DNA of 46,815 bases from Hyphomicrobiales bacterium (GCA_021775525.1 JAJFHQ010000086.1:1-46815); one strand, 5' to 3'. Positions 25,688 to 36,109 are shown, counted from the first letter of the stretch. The notes: generated by a model not told the origin, from the letters alone. Made by a program: numbers and translations.

Positions 25688-26224
25688 ATGACATTACGCA
25701 AACGCAACACTTCACCTGGCATACCTGCACGGCACCAGTCCATGAAGTTCAACCCGGCAAAGCGCCCGGAAAGACTGGTCGGCATCGGTTTTCGTTGCTG
25801 GCTCGCCGGGTACCAGACCGAAGATATCAATTGCTGGGAAACCGGCTGGAACCTGTTCGCATCTGAACTCGGCCCAGTTAGAGCAAAAACCGCGGTGACC
25901 GAGCTTTCATGCTGGGTCCGCTCGGTCCACAAGAAGGCGTGCCGGCCAATCAACTATTTTCCGTTTGGTTGCGCCGGGTTCTGCGCCGATGAATGCATGG
26001 CCATTTCCATGGTCGCCGCAAGTCAGCATTCAGTCTGTCCAGCCTTGAGGTCTTGCGCATTCGCACTGCTTGGTTCAAGTGACATAGATGGTGTGGTTGA
26101 AACAGCCACCGAGTTTGGCAATGTATTGCGTGATTCCGGACATATGCTCTCTGACAAGTCCATTTGCGACGCTACCCTCCTTGCCGGAGTCAATTCACTG
26201 CATCCTAACAACGCCAGGCACTAG
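25688..26224 (+). CDS. Conserved cysteine-rich protein between ferric-binding protein and permease
   Basis: A 178-residue protein I cannot name. It has no signal peptide or membrane helix. Ten cysteines are present, four of them in a tight series C85-x9-C95-x3-C99-x3-C103 (ACRPINYFPFGCAGFCADEC), which could bind an iron-sulphur cluster or zinc. Other conserved-looking parts are GFRCWLAGYQTEDINCWETG and WNLFASELGP. The ATG at 25688 has GGAAGGA about 10 bases upstream. The gene stops 6 bases before the permease start, so it is translated within the iron-uptake operon. Similar proteins occur in alphaproteobacteria as far as I recall, without assigned function. A cytoplasmic iron handling or ferric-reduction role is a guess from context. 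Confidence 0.75.
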   Translation: MTLRKRNTSPGIPARHQSMKFNPAKRPERLVGIGFRCWLAGYQTEDINCWETGWNLFASELGPVRAKTAVTELSCWVRSVHKKACRPINYFPFGCAGFCADECMAISMVAASQHSVCPALRSCAFALLGSSDIDGVVETATEFGNVLRDSGHMLSDKSICDATLLAGVNSLHPNNARH

Positions 26225-26230
26225 GAGCCC

Positions 26231-27937
26231 ATGAGTTCTGCTGTTGACATGCGTTCCGGTCTGCGGCTGGCAGCCGCCAGGCTGCACAGCGCCGGGAACC
26301 TGGGCTGGTCGCTTGGCGCACTGGTTATCGCGCTGCTTGCAGCAGCACCCCTCATCGCCATTGCGGTGCTGGGACTGCGGTCCAGCGGCGATACTTGGCC
26401 TCACCTCATCTCCACGGTGCTGCCTTCCTCCGCGCTGACAACGCTTGAATTGATGCTCGGTGTCGGGCTAACGACCCTTGTTATCGGCGCGGGAACCGCC
26501 TGGCTCGTCACCATGTTCCGCTTTCCCGGCCGCGCGCTGTTCGAATGGCTGCTGCTGGTGCCGCTAGCGATGCCGACCTACATTATCGCCTTTTGTTACA
26601 TGGAGTTGCTGGACTATTCCGGCACCCTGCAAACAGCGATGCGAAGTGCGTTTGGCTGGACCAGCGCCGCCGACTACTGGTTTCCCGATATTCGCTCGGT
26701 GTGGGGCGGCGTGATGGTGATGTCGTTCGTTCTCTACCCCTATGTCTATCTTACCGCACGGGCGAGTTTTCTTCAGCAATCTGTCTGTGTTCTGGAAGTG
26801 AGCCGCACCCTTGGCCGCACAGCCTGGGGGACGTTCTGGTCCGTGGCCCTTCCGCTCGCCCGGCCGGCACTCGTGGCCGGCGTCACGCTGGCGCTGATGG
26901 AATCGCTGAATGATATCGGCGCGGTCGAATTTCTCGGTATCCAGACGCTGACAGTCAGCATCTACACAACCTGGCTGGAGCGCTCGTCCCTCCCGGGAGC
27001 TGCCCAGATTTCCTGCATCATGCTGATGATCGTGTTCGCACTCATTTACATCGAGCGCAGCGCGCGCAAGCGCCAACGCTTTCACCACACAACCGGCAAA
27101 TATTCCCTCCTTCCAGAACAGCATCTTGGCCCCGTCGCCGGCATCCTTGCCATGATCGCATGTGCGCTGCCGGTCCTGATCGGATTTGTCCTGCCCATGA
27201 GCGTCCTGTTTGACTCCGCCATATCCAACCTCGCCGAGGGCCTGAAACCGGAATTCTGGAGAGCGGCCGGACACTCTCTCATGCTGGCTGTATCTGCCGG
27301 CCTGATCGCCGTCACCGTGGGGACAATTCTTGCCTATGCCTGCCGCGCCAGCCGATCGAAACTGGTTCATGGCGCTACCGCGCTGGCGAGCGTGGGTTAC
27401 GCTGTGCCGGGAACCGTGCTTGCTATTGGCGTCCTCATACCGCTCGCCGGGTTCGACAATGCTTTTGATGGCTTCATGCAATCCACATTCGGCATCTCGA
27501 CCGGCCTTTTGTTGTCTGGCAGTGCGGTCGGGCTGGTGATGGCCTACACGGTCAGGTTTCTCGCAATTTCATACGGCTCCATTGATGCTGGCTTTAAAAA
27601 GACATCAAGAAATCTCGACGCAGCGTCCCGAACCATGGGCGTCTCGATCACCCAGACCCTGTTCCGGGTGCACCTGCCTATCATGGTGCCGGTACTGGGG
27701 GCTGCCGGCCTGCTCGTTTTCGTGGACTCGATGAAGGAGTTGCCGGCAACCCTGTTGCTGCGCCCCTTCAACTTCGACACCCTTGCTACCCACGTTTACA
27801 CCCTGGCGTCTCTCGACCTTTTTGAGGAAGGCGCAATGGCAGCTCTTGCCATTGTCGTCATTGGCCTGGCGCCGGTGATTTTCCTACACCGTGCGATCTC
27901 AAGCGGAAGACCGGGTGGTAGAATTTCGGCAGATTGA
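26231..27937 (+). CDS. Ferric iron ABC transporter permease (FbpB-like, two fused permease domains)
   Basis: A 568-residue inner-membrane protein with about 12 helices made of two BPD_transp_1 units. The cytoplasmic EAA-type loops are visible in both halves: EVSRTLGRTAWGTFWSVALP near residue 195 and DAASRTMGVSITQTLFRVHL near residue 465, each ending in the hydrophobic LPLARPAL / LPIMVPVL. This is the FbpB/FutB architecture. It starts 6 bases after the cysteine-rich gene with GGAG upstream. No FbpC-type ATPase gene follows; the next gene is bacterioferritin on the opposite strand, so the ATPase must be supplied from elsewhere. Confidence 0.93.
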   Translation: MSSAVDMRSGLRLAAARLHSAGNLGWSLGALVIALLAAAPLIAIAVLGLRSSGDTWPHLISTVLPSSALTTLELMLGVGLTTLVIGAGTAWLVTMFRFPGRALFEWLLLVPLAMPTYIIAFCYMELLDYSGTLQTAMRSAFGWTSAADYWFPDIRSVWGGVMVMSFVLYPYVYLTARASFLQQSVCVLEVSRTLGRTAWGTFWSVALPLARPALVAGVTLALMESLNDIGAVEFLGIQTLTVSIYTTWLERSSLPGAAQISCIMLMIVFALIYIERSARKRQRFHHTTGKYSLLPEQHLGPVAGILAMIACALPVLIGFVLPMSVLFDSAISNLAEGLKPEFWRAAGHSLMLAVSAGLIAVTVGTILAYACRASRSKLVHGATALASVGYAVPGTVLAIGVLIPLAGFDNAFDGFMQSTFGISTGLLLSGSAVGLVMAYTVRFLAISYGSIDAGFKKTSRNLDAASRTMGVSITQTLFRVHLPIMVPVLGAAGLLVFVDSMKELPATLLLRPFNFDTLATHVYTLASLDLFEEGAMAALAIVVIGLAPVIFLHRAISSGRPGGRISAD

Positions 27938-27994
27938 CGGAATTACCCGGCCAGCCCCCTGGTGTGTTAACGCAACCATTGAGGCGGTGCGGTG

Positions 27995-28483
27995 TTAGCC
28001 TTCGCTTTCGTCGGCGGGTGCGCTTTGCAACTGGCCGTAATTCTCGATGCCGATCAGTTCGATATTCTCCAACTGCGTTTCCAGCCAGTCGATATGGCCT
28101 TCCTCGTCTTTGATGAGGCTCTCGAACAGTTCCATGGACACGTAGTCTTCAGCCTTGCGGCAGACTTCACGCGCCTCGACATAAAGTTTGCGTGCGCTGT
28201 ACTCGGCCTTGAGATCGCATTCCAGCGTCTCTTTGAGATTCTGCCCGATCATCAGCGGATCGAGTTCCTGCATGTTCGGAAAACCCTCAAGCACTAGAAT
28301 GCGGTCAATCAGGCTGTCGGCATGCTGCATTTCTTCGATGGATTCTTCGCGCTGCTTCTTTGCCAGGCGTGTGAAGCCCCAATCGTCGAGCATGCGATGA
28401 TGCAGCCAGTACTGGTTGACCGCCGTCATCTCGTGGCGCAGTGCCTTGTTCAGAAATTCAATGACTTTCTTGTCGCCCTTCAT
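27995..28483 (-). CDS. bfr: Bacterioferritin
   Basis: A 162-residue ferritin-like four-helix protein that stores iron as a 24-mer. All ferroxidase ligands are in place: Glu18, Glu51, His54, Glu94, Glu127 and His130, with Tyr25 nearby, and the haem ligand Met52. It begins [20 protein letters not shown] and has the LDPLMIGQ stretch typical of Bfr. The ATG at 28483 follows a strong AGGAGG. An Irr-type motif covers the promoter region. It lies just downstream of bfd on the same strand and faces the ferric permease gene. Confidence 0.97.
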   Translation of the reverse strand: MKGDKKVIEFLNKALRHEMTAVNQYWLHHRMLDDWGFTRLAKKQREESIEEMQHADSLIDRILVLEGFPNMQELDPLMIGQNLKETLECDLKAEYSARKLYVEAREVCRKAEDYVSMELFESLIKDEEGHIDWLETQLENIELIGIENYGQLQSAPADESEG

Positions 28484-28513
28484 AAACGCCTCCTAGAGAA
28501 TCAGGATTTTATA

Positions 28514-28532
28514 GTTTAGAATTAATCTAAAC
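28514..28532 (-). promoter_or_regulatory. Irr-type iron control element over the bfr promoter
   Basis: GTTTAGA-N5-TCTAAAC is a perfect inverted repeat; read as TTTAGAA-N3-ATCTAAA it matches the ICE consensus at 13 of 14 positions. On the minus strand it is followed at once by TATAAA, a likely -10, 32 bases or so before the bfr start codon. The site overlaps the bfd stop codon. This position predicts repression of bfr by Irr when iron is low. Confidence 0.72.
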
Positions 28533-28769
28533 TGATTTCTGCACCTTGTCCACACTCTTCGGTTCCTCGGACGGGGCCCGCAGTGCCTTGCGATGGGCGT
28601 GCATCAACTCCGCCATATGCCCCAGACATGTGCCGCATTTTGGCCGGCAGTCAAAGGCCCGGTAGACCATGCCCGGTGTCAGCACGACGTCCGGGTCTAC
28701 CGCGACCAGGCCTTCCACAGCGGTTTCTATTTCACTGCTGGAAATAACATTGCAGGAACACACAATCAT
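28527..28769 (-). CDS. bfd: Bacterioferritin-associated ferredoxin (Bfd-like, [2Fe-2S])
   Basis: An 80-residue BFD-like protein. It begins MIVCSCNVISSSEIETAV with the CxC pair Cys4/Cys6; CRPKCGTC supplies Cys45 and Cys48 as the second pair, with Cys41 an extra cysteine. VYRAFDCRPKCG is characteristic. Bfd docks on bacterioferritin and delivers electrons to release stored iron as Fe2+. The ATG at 28769 fits the family N-terminus exactly; the frame runs upstream to 28868 without family similarity. A variable charged tail of about 25 residues ends the protein. The gene directly precedes bfr. Confidence 0.9.
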   Translation of the reverse strand: MIVCSCNVISSSEIETAVEGLVAVDPDVVLTPGMVYRAFDCRPKCGTCLGHMAELMHAHRKALRAPSEEPKSVDKVQKSV

Positions 28770-28938
28770 CGTTTTTGACCGGGCATTATCAACAGGTGAA
28801 GACTCATGAACACGCACTCGTGGAAGAAAATTAGCCGGTTTCTCAATGGCAGTATACTTGCCTGACATTCATTGGTTCAATGACCGCTTGCAGGACAAAA
28901 ACTGGCATTTTTTATTGAGCAGCAAGAGAGAAAACCGG

Positions 28939-29601
28939 ATGAAGCGCGCCCTCAAAATACTGCCCCTTTTTGCCGCACTTATCGCGCTGATATTTTCATT
29001 TTCCACTACAGCCCAATCTGAACAATGCATCTCCGTGCCCAGCAGCTGTGATACGCGCGGCGGCGGATGGACCAGCTCAGAGTTTCCACACGCCGTCGTT
29101 GATGGCTGTGACTATGTTGAAAATATCTTTCAGGGACTCACAGGCGATCTGCTTCATCTGCTCTCCGTCCCTGACCTGACACCTGCCTGCAATGTGCATG
29201 ACCGCTGCTACTATTCGAACAATGGGGAAAGTGCGGAGACCTGTAACCGGCGTTTCTATGAAGCCATGTTGGAGGTATGCGCCCGTAAATATGGCGGGCT
29301 AGACCTGTTGAATATGGGACGTCTTCGTCTGTGCAATATCTGGGTGGCCGAGATCGCTGAAACGGTTCATTCAGTCGCCGGCTATGAGGCCAATTTTCCA
29401 AGGGCCCGCAAATCCCAGGAAGATTATATGAAATACATCAAGGACACTTGCAGCTTCACAACATGGAACCCGTTTCCCTGCAAGACGCCTGCGCCCACCG
29501 AATGCCGTCAATCTGGAGGTGAGCGTTGCTGCCGCAATAAATGCGTGACGTCCTGCATAAAGGGCAAGTCCAGCTGGCAGTGGCAATGTTCCAGAAGATA
29601 G
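28939..29601 (+). CDS. Secreted phospholipase A2-like cysteine-rich protein
   Basis: A 220-residue exported protein. Residues 1-26 are a signal peptide (hydrophobic core LPLFAALIALIFSFSTTA). The mature part holds 16 cysteines, an even number consistent with eight disulphides. The stretch PACNVHDRCYYSN (Cys84, His87, Asp88, Cys90, Tyr91) matches the secreted phospholipase A2 catalytic signature CxxHDxCY, and the following helix CNRRFYEAMLEVC has the cysteine spacing of that fold. A separate C-terminal module with CRQSGGERCCRNKCVTSC follows. His-Asp would hydrolyse an sn-2 ester with Ca2+; the calcium loop is not obvious. ATG 28939 follows AAGAGAG. It is divergent from bfd. Exact family is uncertain. 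Confidence 0.72.
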   Translation: MKRALKILPLFAALIALIFSFSTTAQSEQCISVPSSCDTRGGGWTSSEFPHAVVDGCDYVENIFQGLTGDLLHLLSVPDLTPACNVHDRCYYSNNGESAETCNRRFYEAMLEVCARKYGGLDLLNMGRLRLCNIWVAEIAETVHSVAGYEANFPRARKSQEDYMKYIKDTCSFTTWNPFPCKTPAPTECRQSGGERCCRNKCVTSCIKGKSSWQWQCSRR

Positions 29602-29735
29602 ATTTCATCTCAGACCAAGCACCGGCCTGATGACCCATGCATGTTCCCGAGCAGATGCGCTTGCGTGGCTCAGTGAGGGACTGATAGGCTCGTTGGGTTA
29701 CGTTCAATTCATTGGTGCATGGAGAGTGGGGGAAA

Positions 29736-29939
29736 ATGGCAACGTATGAATGCGAAAAATGTGGAATGAGTGTCAACGCGACGTGCGGGAAGTGCGATGC
29801 TCCCCTGGTAAATGATAGCCTCACGCTCGATAACGGGAACCAGGTTCAGGTGTCCAAATGCCCCAATGATCACGGCAAGATAAAATCACCCCTGTGCTGC
29901 GGTCAGGACATGACCTGCACAACCGGTGACGCGGCTTAG
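29736..29939 (+). CDS. Small zinc-ribbon-like protein
   Basis: A 67-residue protein with eight cysteines: CEKCG, CGKC, a single Cys in SKCPNDHG, then CCGQDMTC. The paired CxxC knuckles suggest one or two structural zinc sites or an iron site of rubredoxin type. There is no signal peptide. The ATG at 29736 is preceded by a purine-rich GGGGGAAA; a longer reading from 29712 adds eight residues without support. I recall near-identical small proteins in other alphaproteobacteria but no function. It converges with the TerB-like gene, the frames overlapping by 4 bases. Confidence 0.75.
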   Translation: MATYECEKCGMSVNATCGKCDAPLVNDSLTLDNGNQVQVSKCPNDHGKIKSPLCCGQDMTCTTGDAA

Positions 29940-30334
29940 CCAAGAGCGCGCTCAACATCCTCGAATATAATGCTTCGGTGAATATCGGAGATTTTCAACG
30001 CAACCGCCACATCCATCAGCTTCTTGCGCTCACGCGCACTGACCCGACCATCGGCCAGCAAAACCATGTAAGCGCTGCTCAGAATCAACTCTTTCACCTC
30101 CCGGGCCAGTTGGCCTTGCACCTCCGCCAATTGTTCAGGAAGGCTGGAAGTTTGGGCCTGGCGGCTCTGGGAGACCGTGTTGATGTCATCAGCACTGATC
30201 GCCTCACCGGTATTTTTCTCATAGACAGTGCAGATCGTTGCAAGTTCATCGTCATGCAAGTCCCCGTCCGCAGCAGCCATGGCAACCATCGCTTTCAATA
30301 TAAAAACCCGGTCGGTACTCTGTATCTCGGTCAT
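29936..30334 (-). CDS. TerB-like tellurite-resistance-family protein
   Basis: A 132-residue soluble helical protein. Two repeats of a TerB-type acidic motif are visible: MAAADGDLHDDELATICTVY in the first half and YMVLLADGRVSARERKKLMD in the second, the DG-x-x-x-x-E pattern that binds metal in TerB. TerB-like domains occur in stress-related membrane-associated complexes, and single-domain forms like this have no fixed role. ATG 30334 has GGAGC 8 bases upstream; the frame begins at a TTG at 30352. It is preceded by the acetoacetyl-CoA synthetase gene on the same strand with a gap of about 100 bases. Confidence 0.78.
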   Translation of the reverse strand: MTEIQSTDRVFILKAMVAMAAADGDLHDDELATICTVYEKNTGEAISADDINTVSQSRQAQTSSLPEQLAEVQGQLAREVKELILSSAYMVLLADGRVSARERKKLMDVAVALKISDIHRSIIFEDVERALG

Positions 30335-30438
30335 CTCAATGCTCCATGCCAATCCTGGTTCGGGGATGCTTTGTCGTAGGTAGCTCTAAAGCAGATGAAG
30401 GTTCAATGGGTTCCCGAAGCAGACAAGAACTCATTCAT

Positions 30439-32403
<1,965 letters not shown>

Positions 32404-32615
32404 TTATGGCTCCTTCTTCGGTGTATATGCGCCTGCCGAGGCTCGCATTTCCCTTATAAACAGTTTAGAACAGACTCATCGGTACCGGGACATTCCGAGG
32501 GTGTTTTTTGATGATACGAATTCGTGGCAGGGAACATCCCCCGCCACCGAATCTTTCGTAAATTTATGTTTCTGTCCCCGGTCAAAGACTTGCTGTGTGG
32601 AGCGTTCGAAGCGTA

Positions 32616-34472
32616 ATGGCACAAATGACGCGTTTCAGGATTGGGCTGCTCTCATCACTGTGCCTTTCGCTGATCATCATTGGCTATCTTTTCTTGAAAC
32701 CCTCCATCCCCAATGAAAACTCGATCCGTGAGTATTTAACGCAAAACCTGACCAAATGGACAGGCGCGATCGTGACCGTCGACGGCTCGTCGCGTTTGAG
32801 CTATTTCCCACGCCTCACAATGGAAATCAGCAATGTCCGGTTGACGGATATCACGAAGCTCCCGGCCCTTCGCGAAATACGGGCAAAGCGAATGAATGTC
32901 CGGCTCGGGCTGTGGTCTCTTTTTTCGGGTACGCCCAAGGTCGACCGGATTACGCTGATTGAACCGCACGTTAAATCAAGCTCTATCGCCCGTGTCACTG
33001 CACCGGAATCAGGCCTGAATAAAGTACCCGTTTTCATCCAGGCCCTTGCCTCAAATCCCTTCGACCAGTTTGTGCTTGAGAAAGGTGTTGTGACGGTCGA
33101 CGGACCCGAGACGAGCGAAGAGTTTACAGAGGTGAATTCAAAGCTCACGCTGGGCTCTTCCAGTGGCACTGTTTCAGCTCGGGGCACTTTCAAATGGCGC
33201 AACGAAACCCTGACCTTTGGATATGAGGGCGAGAGCCCGAGCCTGGAGGCGAAAACCGTTAAAATACCTGTGTCACTCACCCTTCAGGGAGAAATGGTTT
33301 CGGCCGAAATAGGTGGTGAGGCGATGGTCACGGACAGTGTGCGGGTCACCGGCAATCTGGATTTGGCGATTCAGAACTTGCCACGCTTTGCTAAGTGGAT
33401 GGGCATACTCGTGCCCGACGACCAGACAAGCGGAAATTTTTCGGCCACCGGTTCCTTTCATTGGGGCGGGAACAGGATCGGGTTTGACGAAGGATCGTTC
33501 GAACTCTATGGCAACAAGGCCCTTGGCGCGCTGGCATTAGAGTTTGGCGACCCGCGTCCGCAAATCGAGGGCACGCTGGCACTCCAAAAACTAGACCTGA
33601 CACACTATTTCAAGGCCGGGACCGAGCCAAAACCCGACACGAAGAAGGCCAGGACCAAAACTGTCGATGTAGACTTTCCCCTGCTGCATCACCTCAATAT
33701 CGATCTGAGGATATCGACAACCGAACTCACCATCCCGCCTGTAACACTGGGACAAAGCGCCATTTCGTTTTCCCTTGAGTCGGGCAAGCTCATGGCGGAC
33801 CTCGCGCTGTTTGATATTTGCGACGGAAATGGAAACGGGAGGCTTGAATTCGATGCAACGGTGCCGGATTCCGCGATCCGCTTGACCGCTAAAATGACGG
33901 ACGTTTCCGCCCGAAGCTGCATAGAGATTTTCACGCCCGAGAGTCCACTTGAGGGCACGGCAAGCCTGTCTGCCGACGTCACCAGCAAGGGCCGGACAGC
34001 CAGGGAGCTTTTCAAAAGCCTGGGTGGAAAGCTCAGCGTGGCGATGAATGCAGGCCAAGCTGATGTCGATATTGCCAAGCTGATGTCGAACCTGAAAACG
34101 GGTCCGATCAAGGGCTGGGATACAGTGCGCACCAGCGCAACACCTTTCCAGGCCCTGAAGGGCGATTTCTTCTTCCGCAATGGCGGCGCTTACACCGATT
34201 CCCTTACAATTAATTTGGAGAAGGCCGATTTAACAGGTGAAGGCACGATTGACCTTGCTGGCAGCGCCCTGGACATGCGCTTAAAGTTGATTGACCATCC
34301 CCCGGCCAAGGCCCCCCCCGGAGAAGAGAAACCTGACCCTTCCCCGGTTGGAGCAATCGTCATCAAAGGGCCATGGTCACAACCCAGTTTCTCTCTTGAA
34401 CCGGCCAAATCGAGTGCACATTTCCTGGAGCCTCCGGTCACGTCTCGATCGGCCCGGTTGGACAATAATTAG
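32616..34472 (+). CDS. AsmA-family inner-membrane-anchored protein
   Basis: A 618-residue protein with one N-terminal transmembrane helix (about 8-28, LSSLCLSLIIIGYLFLK) and a large periplasmic part. An AsmA-like N-terminal region contains FPRLTMEISNVRLTD and ALREIRAKRMNVRLGLWSLF; the C-terminal half has SLSADVTSKGRTARELFKSL and LGGKLSVAMNAGQADVDIAK, the AsmA_2 signature. Such beta-rich repeat proteins bridge the envelope and move phospholipids toward the outer membrane. The start is ambiguous between ATG 32616 and ATG 32625. Confidence 0.86.
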   Translation: MAQMTRFRIGLLSSLCLSLIIIGYLFLKPSIPNENSIREYLTQNLTKWTGAIVTVDGSSRLSYFPRLTMEISNVRLTDITKLPALREIRAKRMNVRLGLWSLFSGTPKVDRITLIEPHVKSSSIARVTAPESGLNKVPVFIQALASNPFDQFVLEKGVVTVDGPETSEEFTEVNSKLTLGSSSGTVSARGTFKWRNETLTFGYEGESPSLEAKTVKIPVSLTLQGEMVSAEIGGEAMVTDSVRVTGNLDLAIQNLPRFAKWMGILVPDDQTSGNFSATGSFHWGGNRIGFDEGSFELYGNKALGALALEFGDPRPQIEGTLALQKLDLTHYFKAGTEPKPDTKKARTKTVDVDFPLLHHLNIDLRISTTELTIPPVTLGQSAISFSLESGKLMADLALFDICDGNGNGRLEFDATVPDSAIRLTAKMTDVSARSCIEIFTPESPLEGTASLSADVTSKGRTARELFKSLGGKLSVAMNAGQADVDIAKLMSNLKTGPIKGWDTVRTSATPFQALKGDFFFRNGGAYTDSLTINLEKADLTGEGTIDLAGSALDMRLKLIDHPPAKAPPGEEKPDPSPVGAIVIKGPWSQPSFSLEPAKSSAHFLEPPVTSRSARLDNN

Positions 34473-34487
34473 GGTGGGAAATATCTG

Positions 34488-35789
34488 ATGCGCGTGATGA
34501 GAACTATCATGAAACAGTTGCCAGTTATGGGAGCGGCCCTCGCCGCCTCACTGCTTGTCTGGCCTCATGCCGGAAGCCTCGCGCAATCCGGAACTGGCCA
34601 AAACCCGCCAGAAAACACCCCTGACAACAGCAAGGACAAGCCTGCTTCGGAAGGGGCTGAACCAACTGACAAGGCCAATGCTGATGCCGACGCGACTAAA
34701 CCGGAAGCTGATAAAAAACCCGATAAACTCACGGTCGCTTCGTGGGGCGGTGCCTATTCGGAATCCCAGAAGCGCGCCTACTTCACGCCGTTCCAGGATG
34801 AAACCGGCATCGCCATTGAACTGGTATCGCACAATGGTGCTTTCGGAGCTCTGACGGCCGCGGGTGAAACCGAGCTGCCAAAGTGGGACCTGGTTGATCT
34901 TGGCCCGGCGACGCTGGAGAGCGCCTGCCGTGATGGCAAACTGGAAAAGGTCGATGCATCCACACTGGCCGCCGCCAGCGACGGCACTTCGGCCAGGGAA
35001 GATTTTCTTCCCGGTACATTGCATGAATGCGGGGTGCCAAGCGTGGCCTGGGCATCAGCCATCGTTTACGATAAGCGGGCCTTCAAGAAGTCTGCACCAA
35101 AGACCGCCAGTGATTTCTTCGACGTCAAGCGCTTCCCGGGCAAGCGCGCCCTGCCCCGCTCCCCAAAATATACGCTGGAGCTGGCCTTGATGGCGGACGG
35201 CGTAAAACCTGAAAAGGTGTATGAGACACTGGCGACAAGCGATGGCGTCTCGCGGGCCCTGAAAAAACTCGATGCCATCAGGAACCATGTTGTGTGGTGG
35301 GACCGGGCGCACGAGCCTCTCAAATTACTGGCCAGTAAGGATGCGGCCATGGCGATGGCTTTCAATGGTCGAATCTTTTCGGCCATTGTCGCGGAGAACA
35401 GACCCTTCGCTACCATTTGGGACGGGCAGGTCTTCGATCTTGATTTGTGGGCCATCCCGAAAGGATCGCCCAATAAGGCTTCTGCCCTTGAATTGATCAC
35501 CTTCGCCACCAAGCCGGGCCAGTTGGCACGTCAGGCGCGCTGGTTCCCCTATGGTCCTGTGCGAAAATCGGCGCTGGATCTGATAGGCAAGCATCCGGAA
35601 GTCGATGTGAACATGTCGGATTACATTCCGACGTCGAAGGCGAACTTTAAACGCGCCCTGCGCATGGACGCCGGCTGGTGGAAGATTCACGAAAACGATA
35701 TGGAAAAGCACCTCGCGGTCTGGCGCACGGGTGACGGAGGTTCGGCTGAAACTGGCACGGACTCCGAGGTCGAGAACGCTTCGAGATAG
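34488..35789 (+). CDS. Orphan ABC-type extracellular solute-binding protein (PotD-like)
   Basis: A 433-residue exported protein. A signal peptide (to about residue 33, SLLVWPHAGSLAQ) is followed by a low-complexity hydrophilic linker of about 45 residues rich in Asp, Lys, Pro and Ala. The binding-protein fold begins KLTVASWGGAYSESQKRAYF, the start typical of polyamine-type family 1 solute-binding proteins, and continues with KWDLVDLGPATLESACRDG and LDLWAIPKGSPNKASALELI. No permease or ATPase is adjacent. The 16-base gap after the AsmA gene suggests co-transcription with it. The linker between signal peptide and fold is unusual. Confidence 0.88.
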   Translation: MRVMRTIMKQLPVMGAALAASLLVWPHAGSLAQSGTGQNPPENTPDNSKDKPASEGAEPTDKANADADATKPEADKKPDKLTVASWGGAYSESQKRAYFTPFQDETGIAIELVSHNGAFGALTAAGETELPKWDLVDLGPATLESACRDGKLEKVDASTLAAASDGTSAREDFLPGTLHECGVPSVAWASAIVYDKRAFKKSAPKTASDFFDVKRFPGKRALPRSPKYTLELALMADGVKPEKVYETLATSDGVSRALKKLDAIRNHVVWWDRAHEPLKLLASKDAAMAMAFNGRIFSAIVAENRPFATIWDGQVFDLDLWAIPKGSPNKASALELITFATKPGQLARQARWFPYGPVRKSALDLIGKHPEVDVNMSDYIPTSKANFKRALRMDAGWWKIHENDMEKHLAVWRTGDGGSAETGTDSEVENASR

Positions 35790-35860
35790 CCTTCGATACT
35801 ATCTGGATGGAGCAGCCCACTCTCTTGGCCTGAAATGTACTTATGGGTATAGGTTAGCCT

Positions 35861-36109
35861 ATGACCTATCGTCTTTTATCCATGGTGCTGAAGATATTGC
35901 TGGCGTCTCTTCTCGTCGGTGTTGCGCTATCAAGTCTCAATATTACGGCCTCCCAGGTGCTCCAGGATTTCGGCATGACCCCCGATCAGATCATGAATTA
36001 TGCCCGCAGGGGCATACGCTGGGCCTTGCCGCACATCATTTTGGGGGCCCTGATTACGGTTCCAATCTGGCTGGTGATGTTTCTGTTACGCCCGCCTCGC
36101 GGCGATTGA
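35861..36109 (+). CDS. Small membrane protein, DUF6460-like
   Basis: An 82-residue protein with two transmembrane helices, about residues 6-26 (LSMVLKILLASLLVGVALSS) and 55-76 (HIILGALITVPIWLVMFLLR), joined by NITASQVLQDFGMTPDQIMN and a basic ARRGIRWA turn. This pattern matches the alphaproteobacterial DUF6460 family, which has no assigned function. It follows the solute-binding gene by 71 bases and may be its own unit. Confidence 0.8.
   Translation: MTYRLLSMVLKILLASLLVGVALSSLNITASQVLQDFGMTPDQIMNYARRGIRWALPHIILGALITVPIWLVMFLLRPPRGD

Noticed and set aside
26564..27481. 305-residue minus-strand open frame inside the ferric permease gene
   Set aside because: The plus-strand frame has transmembrane helices and two EAA loops; the antisense frame is His/Arg/Gln-rich without a domain.
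32467..32484. ICE-like sequence between acetoacetyl-CoA synthetase and the AsmA gene
   Set aside because: Only the left half TTTAGAA is present; the right half does not match TTCTAAA.
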